Shown here one piece after another: positions 1-15,000 of a DNA stretch of 64,000 bases. The DNA comes from Polyangium sp. y55x31 (lineage in GTDB: Bacteria; Myxococcota_A; Polyangia; Polyangiales; Polyangiaceae), in contig NZ_JARZHG010000014.1 of assembly GCF_029946505.1 (NCBI RefSeq), forward strand, positions 124,001 through 188,000, written 5' to 3'. Position numbers and translations under genes: made by a program. The notes beneath the pieces are model-generated. The model was not told the origin of the DNA and searched no databases. It worked only from the letters and a program-made list of their open reading frames with translations. Position 1 is the first letter of the stretch; the number at the start of each line of letters is the position of its first letter.

Positions 1-3536
<3,536 letters not shown>

Positions 3537-3540
<4 letters not shown>

Positions 3541-6500
3541 GGCGGCGTGCCCCAGGTCGGGTCCGAGGAGGTGCGGCGCCTGTCGATACGGCCGCTGCCC
3601 TCTTCGAGCCGAGCGCGGAACGGTGCCTCCCGCGGCGGCAAGTCACGAAGGCCCCTGCCACCCGCGAGGTCGTATCCCACGAAGATACCTCCGGAAAGTC
3701 GGAAGGGCGAGGACTCGAGGGGGAGGTCGAGCAGGACGCGGCCCTCGGCCCCGGCGCTGAGGCGATGGCCCCGCATGAGCCACGTCCAGAACGTGAGCTG
3801 GGCATTGACGCCGCTGCGAACGAAGGATTCGTCGCGGTCGTAGCCGGCCGGTCGGTAACTCGTGAAGGCGCCGAGGGTGATCCAGGGCGAGAGGCCACGG
3901 CCGGGGAGGAGGTGGAGCTGGCCTTCGAGGTCGGCGCGGTCGATGCCCGCAAAGTCGGGGGTGGTGCGCGTGGAGACGCCGACGCTCGCGAGGGCATCGA
4001 TCGCAGGGCGGAAGAGGGCGCGGAGGCCGACGACGCCGTAGAAGGGGCGCGTGCTGGAGTAACGGGTCCAGACCTCGCGGTCGGCGTCGTCGCGGCCTTC
4101 GAGGGCGGGGTCGGTGAGGATGGCGGCGGCGCCGCCCCAGGGGACGAGGGAGACGGAGTCGGCGACGGGGATCGACCAGAGGACGCCGCCGAGGGCGCGG
4201 GCGCCGAGGCCAAAGGTGTCGGTCGGCTGCGCGACGACGCGGCCGCGGACGAAGACGCCGGGGATGACGCCATTCGGGGCGAGGTCGAAGGAGCCGGCGA
4301 CGCCGAAGCTCGGGGCGCCGAAGCGGGCGCGGGCGAAGACGGAGCCTTGCGTCCAGGCGTTGATCGATTCGATCTCGCGGCGCAGGGCGACGCCGACTTC
4401 GAGGAGGCGCGCGCCGGTGAGGTTGTCCTCGTCGCCGACGTCGAGGTCGACGAGGCGGGCGTAGACGGAGGCGAGGAGGCCGCCGGGATCGGCGTCGGAG
4501 ACGATGTCGGGCGCGACGCGGAAGGGCGGCTCGGGGGCGCCGGCGGGCGCAGGGCGGAGGCCGGGCAGAGGCGCGACGCGGCGAGGCTTGGGCAGGCCGA
4601 TGGGGACGGCGAGCTGGACACGTACGAGGGCGCGGCCGCCGGGGGAGGTGACGTGGAGGGTGTGGGGGCCGTCGGAGAGGACGGGGATGCGCTTTTCGAG
4701 CTCGTGGCCGAGGGGGAGGAGGGTGCCCGGGGCGCCGCCGACGAGGTGCGCGGCCGGATCGGCGACGAGATCGAGAGGGAGCCTGCCGCTGGAGGTGGTG
4801 CTGGGGAGGGGGACCTTCGGGTCGATGGACCAGTTGAGGAGGCGAGGTTCACCGGCGGGGCCACGCGCCTGGAGGCGGACGACGGTGGGCGCGGCGAAGG
4901 CGATTTCGAGGGGGCGCTCGGGGTCGATCTCGAACCACTCGGAGACGACGCGGGCCTCGAAGGAGAAGCCGCCGGGGTTCTGGACGCGGGCCGCGCCGAT
5001 GATGGTGCGGCCACGCGGGGCGCGGATCTCGACGCGGTGCGGGCCACGCGGAATCGAGAGGGTGCAGGCGCCGCGGGGCGAGCTGGGGGTTTGGGGGCGT
5101 AGCTCCGCTTGCGGAGCGGAGCCCCCAAGCGTTGAAGCGGAATCGCCGCAGGGCGTGGGTTTGCCGTCGATCTCGACGCTGAGCTGGCAGGACGGGTCGT
5201 CTTCGAGGGCGAGACACTGGGTCTCGACGCCGAGCGTGGTGGGCTTGCTCTGGCGGACGCGGATCTCGACGTGCTGGCCTTCGGCGAGGAGGAGGGCGTC
5301 GTCGGGAGCGTCGAGCAGGGCGCGGCGGACCTGGAAGCCGAGCGACGGGGCGCGGCCGCCGCGGACGTCGACGAGGCCAGTGCCGGCAGCTTGATCGGCG
5401 CGGGCGACGGCGAGCCAGCCGACGGCGGGGGCGAGGCGCGCGAAGGCGTTCGACGCGGGATCGCCGTTCTCGACGGCGTGCTGGGCGAGGACGAAGCTGC
5501 GGAGGGCGCGGGCGCGGTCCTGTTCGTCGGCGGCGCGATCGGCGGAGAGGGTGGCGGCGCGGGCGAGGGCCGGGCCGGAGCCATGCTCGAGGCCGATGCG
5601 CTCGAAGACCTCGCCGGCGATCCAGCCGGCGCCGGTGCGCTCCGCGAGGACGGCGTAGAGCAAGCCGTCGGCGTCGGTGGAGGCGCGGGCGTTGCCCTTG
5701 GTGAGCAGGGTGAGGGCCGTCGCGTCGTCGTCTTCGGCGTGGGCGCGGCGCGCTCTCATGAGAGGATTGACGTCCTTCGGCAAGGGGAGGGGCGGGATGC
5801 GCGGGATCAGGCCGAGGGGGACGACGGCAGGGCTGCCCGCGGGCAGGCGGAGAGCTTGCGCGGGAGCGTTCGTATCCGTCACGTCGAGGGCTTCGAGCGG
5901 GACCTCGCCTTTTCGGTCGAGGGCGGCGAGAGATTCGTACCCGAGGGCTTCGAGGGCCTCGGCGCGTTTCTTCCGGATCGCGTCCTGCTCGGCGGGCGGA
6001 GCTTTTTCGAGCTCACGGCTGGCGTCACGGACGCGGGCGAGGAGCAGGGCCGTGGCCTCGGGGGAGGTCTCGCGGGCCCCGGGGCCGACGCGGGGTTCGG
6101 GGGCGTGGTGGGGGTGGAGGCGCGCGGCGACGCGAAGCAACATCTCCCGCTCGGTCTCGATCCGGATCTCGCCGACCTCGGCAGGGACCGGGACCTCGGC
6201 CGCGCCGTCCCCGTGGGGGTCGAGCCAGGCCTCGTACACGCGCTCGCCGACGTGGATGCGGATGTGTAGAGGCGTGCCGGAGCTGCGGTCTCTGGTGTAC
6301 GCGACGACCCGCGCGACGGTGGCGCGGCCGGGGTCGGGGATGCGGAAGGTGGCCTCGCCTTTGACGCGGATCCAGCGCACGGCTTCGCGGAGGGTGTCGC
6401 AGGGCGCGGTGCCGGCGCGGGGGATACGCGCGTAGAGGCTGGTAGAGCCCTTCGGGAGCTCGAATGTGTGGCGGCCGGGCGTCACGGCGATCCCGGTGCC

Positions 6501-8426
6501 GAGGCCAGCGCCGGCATGCGCCGTGGCAGCGATGCCGTCGACGAGGAGCGAGGTCTCGCGCGGCACCGGGTTGTAGATGGGCGGAGGGACGACGAGGATG
6601 CGGGTGTGGGTCGCGGGCGCGGGGGGCGGGAGGACGTCGAGGTCGACGCTGCCCGGACGGAGGACGGTCCAGCGCAGGCCGCGCGAGCCGACGACGTCGC
6701 AGATCTGGATGAACGTGGTGTCCACGGGGGCTTCGAGCTCGGTCCACGTCGATGCGCCGGGGGGCGGATCGAGGGTGTCCCAGGGCGCTTCGCGGACCCA
6801 GGTTTGTCGGGCGCGGTTGGCGGCGCCGGGCAGGTCGCCGTGCAGCCAGGCGTATCGCTCGGCGAGGGGCGCGGACACAGGGCGACGGCCGTCCTCGGGG
6901 GGCGAGAGCATGGCGCGGAGGGCGTCGAGGGCGGCGCGATCCTCCTCGTGCGTGGCCTCGGGCAGAGGGCGGTCCCAGGGTTGCGACGGGGGAAGCCTGC
7001 GCGTGTAGAGCCCGGCGAGCCGCTCGAGGGTGGCGCGCAGGATGGGCCCGGCGGTGCCCGCGGGGAGGGCGCGGGTGAGGTCGGCGGCGCGTTCGGCGGC
7101 CTCGCGGGCCTGTTCGGGGGTCGTGGCCCAGCGGACGGCTTCGGCGAGGAGGAAGGCGCGGAGAGCGGGGGGGACGTCGCTCGCGCGGGCACGCTCGACG
7201 GCGGCTTTGGCGTCGCCCGCGGCGCCCGTGCGCTCGGCGGCCGCGGCCAGGCGGAGCGCGGCGGCGGCGGGGGGCTCTTCTGCGCCCTCGGCGAGGGTGT
7301 CGAGGCGGGCTTGGCGATCCCGAGCGCGCGGCACGACGTCGAGGACATCGGTGCGCTTGCGGTAGGCGGTGGCGGCGACGGCGATCTCGCCCGCCAGGAC
7401 CTCGATCGAAACGCGGCGCGCGGCGACGGGCAAGGGGACGCGGATCGTCTGCGGCGAGGACCATGGATGGCTCCCCGTGAAATACGACGCCAGATCCCAG
7501 GAAAGCTCGCGCACGACGAGGTCGCCGACGCGCACGAGGGCGCGGGAGGCGCCGATGCCGCGGGCCTGGAGGGAGAGGCGCACGACGTCGGACCCGGGGG
7601 CATCGATGACGACGCGGCCCGGGCTGCCAGGGAAGGAGGCGACCAACTGCCACGGAGAGGCGTCGGGCTCGGGCCGGATGAAGTCTTCGCTCCAGGCGAC
7701 GCGGCCGCCTTCGAGGGAGACGGGGCGGCGGACGAAGTAGGGCTCGACGAGGGGGCGGACGAGGAGGGAGCTTTCGAGCCAGCGGGCGGTGAGCCAATCG
7801 CGGGTGGCCTCGGGCGGCGCGGCGTCGAGCGCGCTCTTCGCGGCGAAGAGCCAGCGGAGGTTCGCGGCGGCCTCGGGGATGACGGTCTCGGGGCGGGGAG
7901 CGGTCGGATCACGCAGCCAGCGCGTGACGTCCTCGTCGAGCCTGTGCCAGGCGAGCGAGGAGCGCGGGAGGCTGCCCATCGAGGCGGTGAGGGAGGCGCG
8001 TTTGTCCGTGCGGACCACGAGGAAATGGGCGCCCGTCCACATGGGGACGTCGATGATGCGGGTCTCCGGGGCTTTGGGGGACGCCGGGGGGAGGGGATTC
8101 GGCAGTGGGAACCACGTGATCACCTCGGGCATGCCACGCAGCCCGGTCCCGAACCCCACCGCGGCGACGGGGCCTTCGAGACGGACGCGATCGCCGGGCT
8201 CGATGGGCAGGAGCAGGGCCATGCTGCTTGCGAGGGTGATCGGCGCGCTCGCGTCGACGTCTTCGGCACCGACGCTCGACATGTCACCACGCGAGAGGGG
8301 CGTGATGCGTGCGCGGGTCGGCGCGACCCAGCCGGGGGGATCGAGGCTCGGCTCGGCGTGTGTCTCCGTGGCAGCGAGGCCGAGGACGAGACCGAGAGCG
8401 GCGGCAAGGGCAGACCGGAGGCTCAT
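3537..8426 (-). CDS. Very large exported protein with helical repeats and C-terminal beta-barrel, candidate polymer exporter
   Basis: 1629 residues, starting with a signal peptide (hydrophobic stretch, then ETHAEP). I recognise no named family. Alpha-helical, TPR-like Ala/Glu/Arg-rich regions lie near 395-470 and 950-1045. They are separated by beta-rich, Ig-like segments with Pro-rich joints. The last 240 residues (about 1385-1620) alternate polar and hydrophobic residues with many aromatic and Gly positions, as in an outer-membrane beta-barrel. Helical repeats plus a C-terminal barrel is the plan of polysaccharide exporters such as PgaA and BcsC, so an outer-membrane export role is inferred, not shown. 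The ATG overlaps the upstream stop (ATGA, 8423-8426), and the downstream ligase gene starts inside this stop. A 38-nt palindrome interrupts the coding sequence near residue 1105. Confidence 0.8.
5091..5128. repeat. 38-nt near-perfect palindrome inside a coding sequence
   Basis: Nested arms: TTGGGGGC pairs with GCCCCCAA and GCTCCGC pairs with GCGGAGC, with unpaired GTA/GGA and a TT loop. It lies in the coding part of the 1629-residue protein and reads as a Gly-Ser-Ala-Pro-Gln-Ala-type loop, so it does not break the frame. It looks like a REP-type or other small palindromic insertion element, but no second copy was found in this window. Confidence 0.7.
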
Positions 8427-9586
8427 GGGTTCGGGGGCTTCGGAGGAGGGGCGAAGATCGGGTCGAGCGCGGCGGCGAAGCGCGCGCGTTTCTGCTTGTC
8501 GGCGCCGAGCGCGTCGCGGACGGTGCGCGAGATCTCGACATGGAAGAACGGCGCGCCGAGCTCGCGGCAGGTGCGCGCTTGCTGGTTGATGGTGCCGCCG
8601 AGGATCGAGACGTCGGTCGGATAGACCTTGACGCTCGTGTCGGTGACGGCGGACCTGAGGCGCGCGGCGAGGGTCGTGGCGTCGGCGTTCGTCTTCGAGG
8701 CGCTCACGATGAGGCCCGTACCTTCGGACTTGTTGTCTTTGAAGCCGTGGATCTGCACGGTGACCGCACCTTGCATGAGCGCGACGAGCTCGCGATGGGC
8801 CGCGTGAAAGAACGAGCGGTCCGCGTGCGCCACGTCCGACTCGACCACCGGCGCCGCCGCATCTGCATCGTCCGCTTCATCGGGATCGACCCCGGCCGGC
8901 GCCTCCACGGCTGCGCCCTTGTCGTCGTCCTTGTCGTCGTCCTTGTCGTCGACCTCGTCGGCCTCGGCCTCCGTGCCCTTGCCCTTGTCCTTGGTTGCGG
9001 CCTTCTCGTCCTTCGTCCCGCCGTCCTTCGCCGCGTCCGCGGGCTTGGCGATGTAGCGGTGCACCGTGTTGATCAAGAGCACCCGTGCGGCCTGCGCGTC
9101 GAACACGGAGAGCGCGATCGGAAGCGTGCCTGCGTCGTAGAACGTGTGCGGCGCTTCCACGAGGATCGGCCTCGCGCGCCCGGTGCGCATCACGACCACG
9201 CCCGCGCCGCGCTTCTTTTTCCGCGCCTCCTCGAGCAGCCACACGTCGCCGAGCACCCGGAGCGAAAAACCCTCGGGCGCCTTCTTCGGCGGCTCTTTGC
9301 GTTCGGTCGCGGCGACGAGCGCGTCGCGCACCCACGCGGCGTACGCGCGCTCTTCCTCGTTCGTCGGCGCCTTGTACGTCACGGTCCGGCGACCGCCCTT
9401 CCGCAACTTGGCGAGCCGGTCTTCGAGCGCCTTCGTCGCCTCCTCGTCCACCTGGGGCATCATGGCGCTGGCCTCCGCGGGGGGACAAGCGACCGCCGGT
9501 GCGGGCGGGGTCTTCGGGCAGGACGGCGCCCCGCAGCCGAAGAGCATCGTGGTCGCCAGAAGCCCTGCCCATCGCGCTTTTTTCAC
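8423..9586 (-). CDS. Lipoprotein with zinc-hydrolase-like domain resembling poly-gamma-glutamate hydrolases
   Basis: 387 residues. A GTG start at 9586 shares GTGA with the upstream stop. The signal peptide ends in the lipobox LFGC (Cys18). The folded part holds candidate metal ligands: His147 in LVEAPHTF, His280 in VQIHGFK, and His349/Glu351 in FFHVEISRTVR. The order PH...IHG...HxEIS..R is like zinc amidohydrolases/carboxypeptidases, and the last motif recalls phage-type PGA hydrolases (PF05908), which end in a similar E-I-S...R motif. A highly charged Lys/Asp/Glu insert (about 183-245) splits the domain. The setting beside PgsB and PgsC homologs fits trimming or release of a polyglutamate-type chain. 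The fold call is moderate; the substrate is inferred. A shorter-range alternative is a generic N-acyl amino-acid hydrolase. Confidence 0.75.
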   Translation of the reverse strand: MKKARWAGLLATTMLFGCGAPSCPKTPPAPAVACPPAEASAMMPQVDEEATKALEDRLAKLRKGGRRTVTYKAPTNEEERAYAAWVRDALVAATERKEPPKKAPEGFSLRVLGDVWLLEEARKKKRGAGVVVMRTGRARPILVEAPHTFYDAGTLPIALSVFDAQAARVLLINTVHRYIAKPADAAKDGGTKDEKAATKDKGKGTEAEADEVDDKDDDKDDDKGAAVEAPAGVDPDEADDADAAAPVVESDVAHADRSFFHAAHRELVALMQGAVTVQIHGFKDNKSEGTGLIVSASKTNADATTLAARLRSAVTDTSVKVYPTDVSILGGTINQQARTCRELGAPFFHVEISRTVRDALGADKQKRARFAAALDPIFAPPPKPPNP

Positions 9587-12099
9587 AGATCGTCCTCCGA
9601 CCAAAGCCTCGGCTCGAGGTCTCCCGGCAGCGGCGCCTGGCCGACGAGCACCGCCCCGATCCACACGCGATCGACGCTCTCGATCTTGATCGTCCGGAGC
9701 CCCGGCTCGAGATCGTCGCCGATCGGAATCTTCACCTTGGCGAGCCCGTCCGGGTTGTTCCGCGCTTCCTTCGCCGTCCGCCGCGCCTCCCAGAGCAGGC
9801 CCATCCCCGCGTCGCCCGTGCGCCCCGAGAGCTCACCCGTGGCCGTCGTGATCGTCCGGAAAAACGCGCCCTTCTGCCGCCCGGGTTTGCCCCCGTCGAT
9901 GCTGTAGCGAATCTTGAACGGCCGCGTCGACGCCTCGCTGATCACGAACAGCACGAGCGTGAGCGACTCGCCCTGTCGTTGCCGGAACGTGAACGTGAGC
10001 GGCTCGCGCGCGGGCAGCTCGAAGACGTCGCGGCGACGCATGATCGCGCCGCCCTCCCACGGCGCCGCATCCGCGTACGCGAGCCCGTCGCCGATGCCCT
10101 TCACCTGGATGTCGTGGATGCCGGCCTTGAGGCTCGCCCGGAGCACGCCCGAGAGCGACGCGATCGGCTGCTCCACCATGTTTTTGCCGTCGATCCAGAG
10201 CTCGGCCATCTTCCCGAGCCGCGACGGGTGCGCCCGGTAGAGCACCTTCAACCGTCCACCACGCTCGCCCGCGTAGCCGATCCCGAGCTTGAGCGCGCTG
10301 CCCAGATCGAGCGGCGTCCAGCCGTCGTTCGGAAGCAGCTCCTTCGCGGCGATCTCGTACGGCGCGAGGAAACGACGCCGGACGGGCGCTTGATCCGGGA
10401 CGAGCGTGCGTTCGGGCTTCTGGCCGGCCTGGCTCGGCGAAGGCTGGCCGCGCAGCTCGATGCGGACCTGCTCGTAGAGGTCGGCGATGCGGCCTTGTCG
10501 TTCGAGCTCGTTCTGGTTCTCGGCGCGGATGGGCGTCCAGGTGCGCACGTCGAACGGCGCGTATCGCCAGATCTCGTTCTCCGCCAGCTCGACGCGGTAC
10601 GGCACGCGCAGGATGTCCTCGGGTACGCCCGGATCGAGCACGCGCAGGTGCACGCGCATGTGCGCGTCGCCGAGGAGCTCGATCTTCGTGGCGCCCATCG
10701 GGATGCGCAGGATCGCGCGGCGCGGATCGGTCGCGTCGGCCTCGGTCTTGTCGCTCCCGCTGACGATCGCGCCGCCCTCTTCGGCCTGATCCCGCGGCCG
10801 GCCCCAGCGTTCAAAGCGCGAGCGCGGCAAGGTCTGACGCAGCTCCGCGCGCTCGTTCGGCCCGGGGCCCCAGCGCGCGACGACAGTGCCGGACATCGAG
10901 TCGGGCGCGCCCTCCTCGGGAAGCTCCGCGCGAAGAAGCAGGCCGAGGTACGGCTGCTCCGGCGCCACGCGCGCGAGGACCGGCCGCTCGGGATCGAGCT
11001 TCAAATACTTCACGACCCGCACGTCGGGCCGGATCTCCAGCCGCTCGCCCTCGAACGGCAGCGCGATCAGATCACCGATCTGCGCGCGCTCGTACGGCTT
11101 CGGAAGGACGAACCGCACGAGGAAATCGTCGCCCTTGCCATCGACGACGAACGTGCGCGGGTTGAGGCGCGACGACGAGACGTGGAACACGCCGTCCTCG
11201 GGCACCGTGAGCATGCGCGCGCCGCCGCCCCCGCCCTCGCTGATCGTCACCGATCGCCCCGGCGGCGCGAGCACGTCGAGCTCGACCGGCCCCATCACGT
11301 TGACCGCCGCCGCGTGCCGCTCGCCCACCGAATACCCCGGCACCGTGCCCGCGGCCGCGGGGAAGGGCGTGCGGTAGTTGCGGAGCAAGAGCCGACGGAG
11401 CGTGTAGTCCTTGCCTTCGAGCCCGGCCGCGTCGAGGCGCCGATCCCAGCCGGAGAGCGCGCGTGATCGCGCCGTCTCGGGGAGATCCTCGAAGCCGAGC
11501 GAGGTCATGTCCGACACGACGCGTGATCGATCCTCGTCGTCGAGGCTCATCTCGTAGAACGTGCGCTCGTACGATCCACGCCGGTACCGACCTTCCACGC
11601 GCGAGAGCACGTCCTTCACCGAGATCGGCAGCCCCCGCATCCGCATCACGCCGCCGCGCGGCAAGAGCTCCGACGTGGTGATCGTGGTCGTGCGTGGATC
11701 GAGCACCCACTCGTCGCCCAGCGCGACCCGCGCGGCGTACTCGCCCGCCGTGGCGCCGTCCTTGTCGTCACACGAGAGCCGGCTCTCCAGCTCGAACCTG
11801 TGCGTCTGGACGTCCTTGCCGTGCTCGTCGACGAACGTCGCTTCGAACCCGTACGAAAAACGAGCCTTTGGATCACAAACGGTCGCGCGGGCCACGAGGG
11901 CCCAGGTCGAGACCACGACCGCGTCGATCGACGAGGGCACCTTCACGGCGACGGGCTTCTCGGGGTCGACGCGATACGCGAGGATCTCGTCCATCGCCGG
12001 CAGCGCGAGGTGGGACGCGGGCGGCGGCGAGGTCAGCGGCCAGAGCAGGGCCGCCCAGCCGAAGAAGAGAATCGCGACGATGAACCAGCGGATGATCAC
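9583..12099 (-). CDS. Membrane-anchored periplasmic beta-rich protein of the PGA-like operon
   Basis: 838 residues, GTG start at 12099 overlapping the upstream stop (GTGA). An N-terminal anchor (MIIRWFIVAILFFGWAALL) is followed by Pro-rich linker and a long mainly beta-strand region with no second membrane segment, so the bulk should lie in the periplasm. I recognise no family. Within it are several short hydrophobic/polar strand patterns that look like Ig or carbohydrate-binding-type sandwiches (for example near the C-terminus, PFKIRYSIDGGKPG and RTIKIESVDRVWIGAVLVG). Two similar sandwich-like stretches occur in the 1629-residue partner. Its place between the membrane PgsC-like protein and the lipoprotein suggests a structural link across the periplasm, like PgsA/CapA in position but not in sequence. 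Function unknown. Confidence 0.8.
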   Translation of the reverse strand: MIIRWFIVAILFFGWAALLWPLTSPPPASHLALPAMDEILAYRVDPEKPVAVKVPSSIDAVVVSTWALVARATVCDPKARFSYGFEATFVDEHGKDVQTHRFELESRLSCDDKDGATAGEYAARVALGDEWVLDPRTTTITTSELLPRGGVMRMRGLPISVKDVLSRVEGRYRRGSYERTFYEMSLDDEDRSRVVSDMTSLGFEDLPETARSRALSGWDRRLDAAGLEGKDYTLRRLLLRNYRTPFPAAAGTVPGYSVGERHAAAVNVMGPVELDVLAPPGRSVTISEGGGGGARMLTVPEDGVFHVSSSRLNPRTFVVDGKGDDFLVRFVLPKPYERAQIGDLIALPFEGERLEIRPDVRVVKYLKLDPERPVLARVAPEQPYLGLLLRAELPEEGAPDSMSGTVVARWGPGPNERAELRQTLPRSRFERWGRPRDQAEEGGAIVSGSDKTEADATDPRRAILRIPMGATKIELLGDAHMRVHLRVLDPGVPEDILRVPYRVELAENEIWRYAPFDVRTWTPIRAENQNELERQGRIADLYEQVRIELRGQPSPSQAGQKPERTLVPDQAPVRRRFLAPYEIAAKELLPNDGWTPLDLGSALKLGIGYAGERGGRLKVLYRAHPSRLGKMAELWIDGKNMVEQPIASLSGVLRASLKAGIHDIQVKGIGDGLAYADAAPWEGGAIMRRRDVFELPAREPLTFTFRQRQGESLTLVLFVISEASTRPFKIRYSIDGGKPGRQKGAFFRTITTATGELSGRTGDAGMGLLWEARRTAKEARNNPDGLAKVKIPIGDDLEPGLRTIKIESVDRVWIGAVLVGQAPLPGDLEPRLWSEDDL

Positions 12100-15000
12100 G
12101 GGCTCTCCGTCACCCGTATGCTGGTCAGGCCCGTCGCGACCGCGCGCCGCACCCGCACGACCGACGTGAGCGGCTTCGGCGCGCGCGGCACCCGCGACGT
12201 GCCGAGCGGGACCAGCACGACCTGCCCCGGCTCCGCCACGAGCGCCCAGATCCGCCGGGACACCGCGTCCCGGACCACCTCGACGTGGCACGCCCGATCG
12301 CCCTTGATCGCCGCGCGCAGATCGAACGGATTATTCTGATCGAGATAAAGCTCGAAGCTCTGAAGCCGCGCATCGACGTCGCACCGGCTCGCCGCGTCCG
12401 CCGCGAAGCTCGGGCATCGCGACTTCGGGGCCTCCGCCGGGGCCGCGTCCTCCGCGTCCTTCTTTTTGCCCTCCGTCTTCTTCGTCGCCTTCGGCGCCGG
12501 CGCCTCGGCCTTGCACGCGATGAGCTCGAACGCGCGTGACGCCACGTCCTCCGAGCCGAGATCCACGCCGAGCCGCCCGAGCCTCGGCGTGAGGATGCCG
12601 TCGCTCTCGACCGCGGACATCGCCGATCGCATCTCGCCCGACATGTACACGAGCGCGAAGCGGCCATCGGCGAACTTGCGCGCGTAGCTCATCGAGAGAT
12701 CCGCCGAGCCGTTGTACGGCGCGTGCTCGCGCGCCCCGTCGAACATCCCCACGCGCAGGCCGAGGTCGCCGAACACCTCCACCATCGGCCGCGCCCACTC
12801 CGGCACCTGCTCGCGCCGGATCACTTCACGCCCGAACGAAACCACGAGATCACCCGTGTAGTCTCGCTCCGGCGCGATGCCCTGCATGCTGATGCCGCTC
12901 TTGCCCTCGCCGAGCCACACCTCGTGCACGCGCTGGAAGAACGATCGCCGCGACACCCGGCGCCGCGGGTCCGCAAGCCCGCGTGGATCCGCGCTCGGCA
13001 ATGCGCCCGCGATCAAGAGCCCGCGCGCACCGAGCGCGTCGTAGAGCGACAAACCCGCGCCGAACGTCCCGATCTCCCAGCGCGGCGCCGGCACCTCGAT
13101 GAGGATCTCCCCCGGCGCGATCACCTCTTCCTGCTTCTCGACCTTCACGAACAGGCTCGCGTTGCCGCGCCGCCCGCCCGCCTCGTCCTCGACGAGACCC
13201 CAGGCCTCGATCTCGCCGTCCGGCCGATGCACCCGCACGAGCGTGTAGCCGAGCCGCGCCGCGACGGCGCGCTCCCACGCCGTCCACCGAGGCTCGAGCC
13301 CAGCGTGCGGCATCCGCCGCGCGAGCGTCGCGTCGAAGAGGCGCAGCTCCTCGATCGTCGGCCCGCGATACCCCGCCGTCCCCACCGACGTCAGCGCGAC
13401 GACCCGGCCCACGAGCTCCTGCCGCAACCCGCCCGACCACACCTCGACCTCACGCGCGCCGAGCAGCGATCCTCCGACCTCTTCGGCGAGCGCGAGCGGC
13501 ACGCGCAACGTCGGCGCGTTCGACCACGGCCGCTGCGTCGCGCCTTGCACCGGCGCCCTCCACGAGAGCGTCACCTCCGCGCCGAGCATGCGCCCGAGCG
13601 CCATCACGTCGAAGCCCTCGGGCATCGAGCCGACCGCGCTCACGCCGGGCGGCGAATCCCCGCCCGCCTCGACCACGAGCATCTGATCCAGCCCGAGCCG
13701 CTTTCCGAGCTCCGCCGCGAACGCCTCGTCGAGCGCGCGTTGCCCCTCGTGCCGTGACAGGAGCACGATCGCCCGCGCCCCGAGCGCCTCCGCCGCAGCG
13801 TGCGCGAGCGCGGGCAGCGCCGAGCCGGGCCCCTCGGGCGAGGCGAGCACGAGAAAGCCGCCGCGATACGAAACGACCCCACGCGTCGCCTTCGGCCGCA
13901 CCGCGAAGCGCGGCGCCGGCGTCACGTCGTCCGGATCGATCTCCGACGCGCGCGGCCGCGCCACCACCCAGCCGCCCTTCTCCTCGCGCATCACGAGAAG
14001 GCCCGCGGTCTTCGCCGCCGTCAGCGTCCGCGGCGAGACCTCCTCACCGCCGCGCGTCTCCGTGTATCCATCGACCTCGTTCGCGACCTCGAGCGCGACC
14101 TCCAGCGCCGCGATCCCCGCCGATCGCTCCGCCGCGGGCCGCGGCCTCGGCCCCGTGTCGCCCAGCGTCAGCTCGTACGGCACGCTCGCGCCGCCCGAGA
14201 TCATCGCGATGTCCGAGATCGCGGAGCGCGGCACGAGCAGCCCCTCGGCCTTCACGAGCCCGTAGCCGATCCCGTTGCCCACGAGGAACGCGGTGATCGA
14301 CACCTGCAGCGTCGGCATGACGACGATGCCGATGTGGTCCTTGTTCCACATCTTCACCGCCAGCAGGCTCGGCAAGAGGTAGCCGAATCCGAAGTAGTCG
14401 ATCATCGGGACACCCGGCCAGAAGTAGGCCAGGACGAACCCGAGGATGACCTTCACGAAGAAGCCCGTGATGTAGCACATGAGCATGCGCCGCGGGCCGA
14501 CGATGAGCATGCGCGAGAAGGGCGGGACGCTCATCAAGAACTTCGATGCGCCGTACACGAGCAGCGCTTCGACCGTCGTCGTCACGAGCTTCAGCGGCTC
14601 GTAACACGCGACCGCGAGCAGCCCCGGGACGAGGATGCCGTTGTAGTCCCAGCCGTATCGTACGTTGTTGCGCGCGCCGAGCAGCGCGCCGATGACCAGG
14701 ATGATCTGCGCCTTCGGCGACTCGAGGAACTTGATCGAGAGGCTCTCGTTGATGACCTGGAAGCGCGAGACCGAGAGGTTCGTCGTGCGCAGGAGCAAGA
14801 GGAGCAGGAGCCAGGTCAACACCGTGACGAACCCGACGCGCGGGAACGCCTTGATGATGCCCGCGTTCCAGAACGTGTTCGACACGAGCGGCACGAGCAC
14901 GAGCCCCACGCTGTAGAGCTCGCGCGAGTGCGCGAAGCCGTATTGCGCCTCGACGCGCGGCACGATCACGCCCTCGAAGAGCAGCCGCACGAGCACCGCG

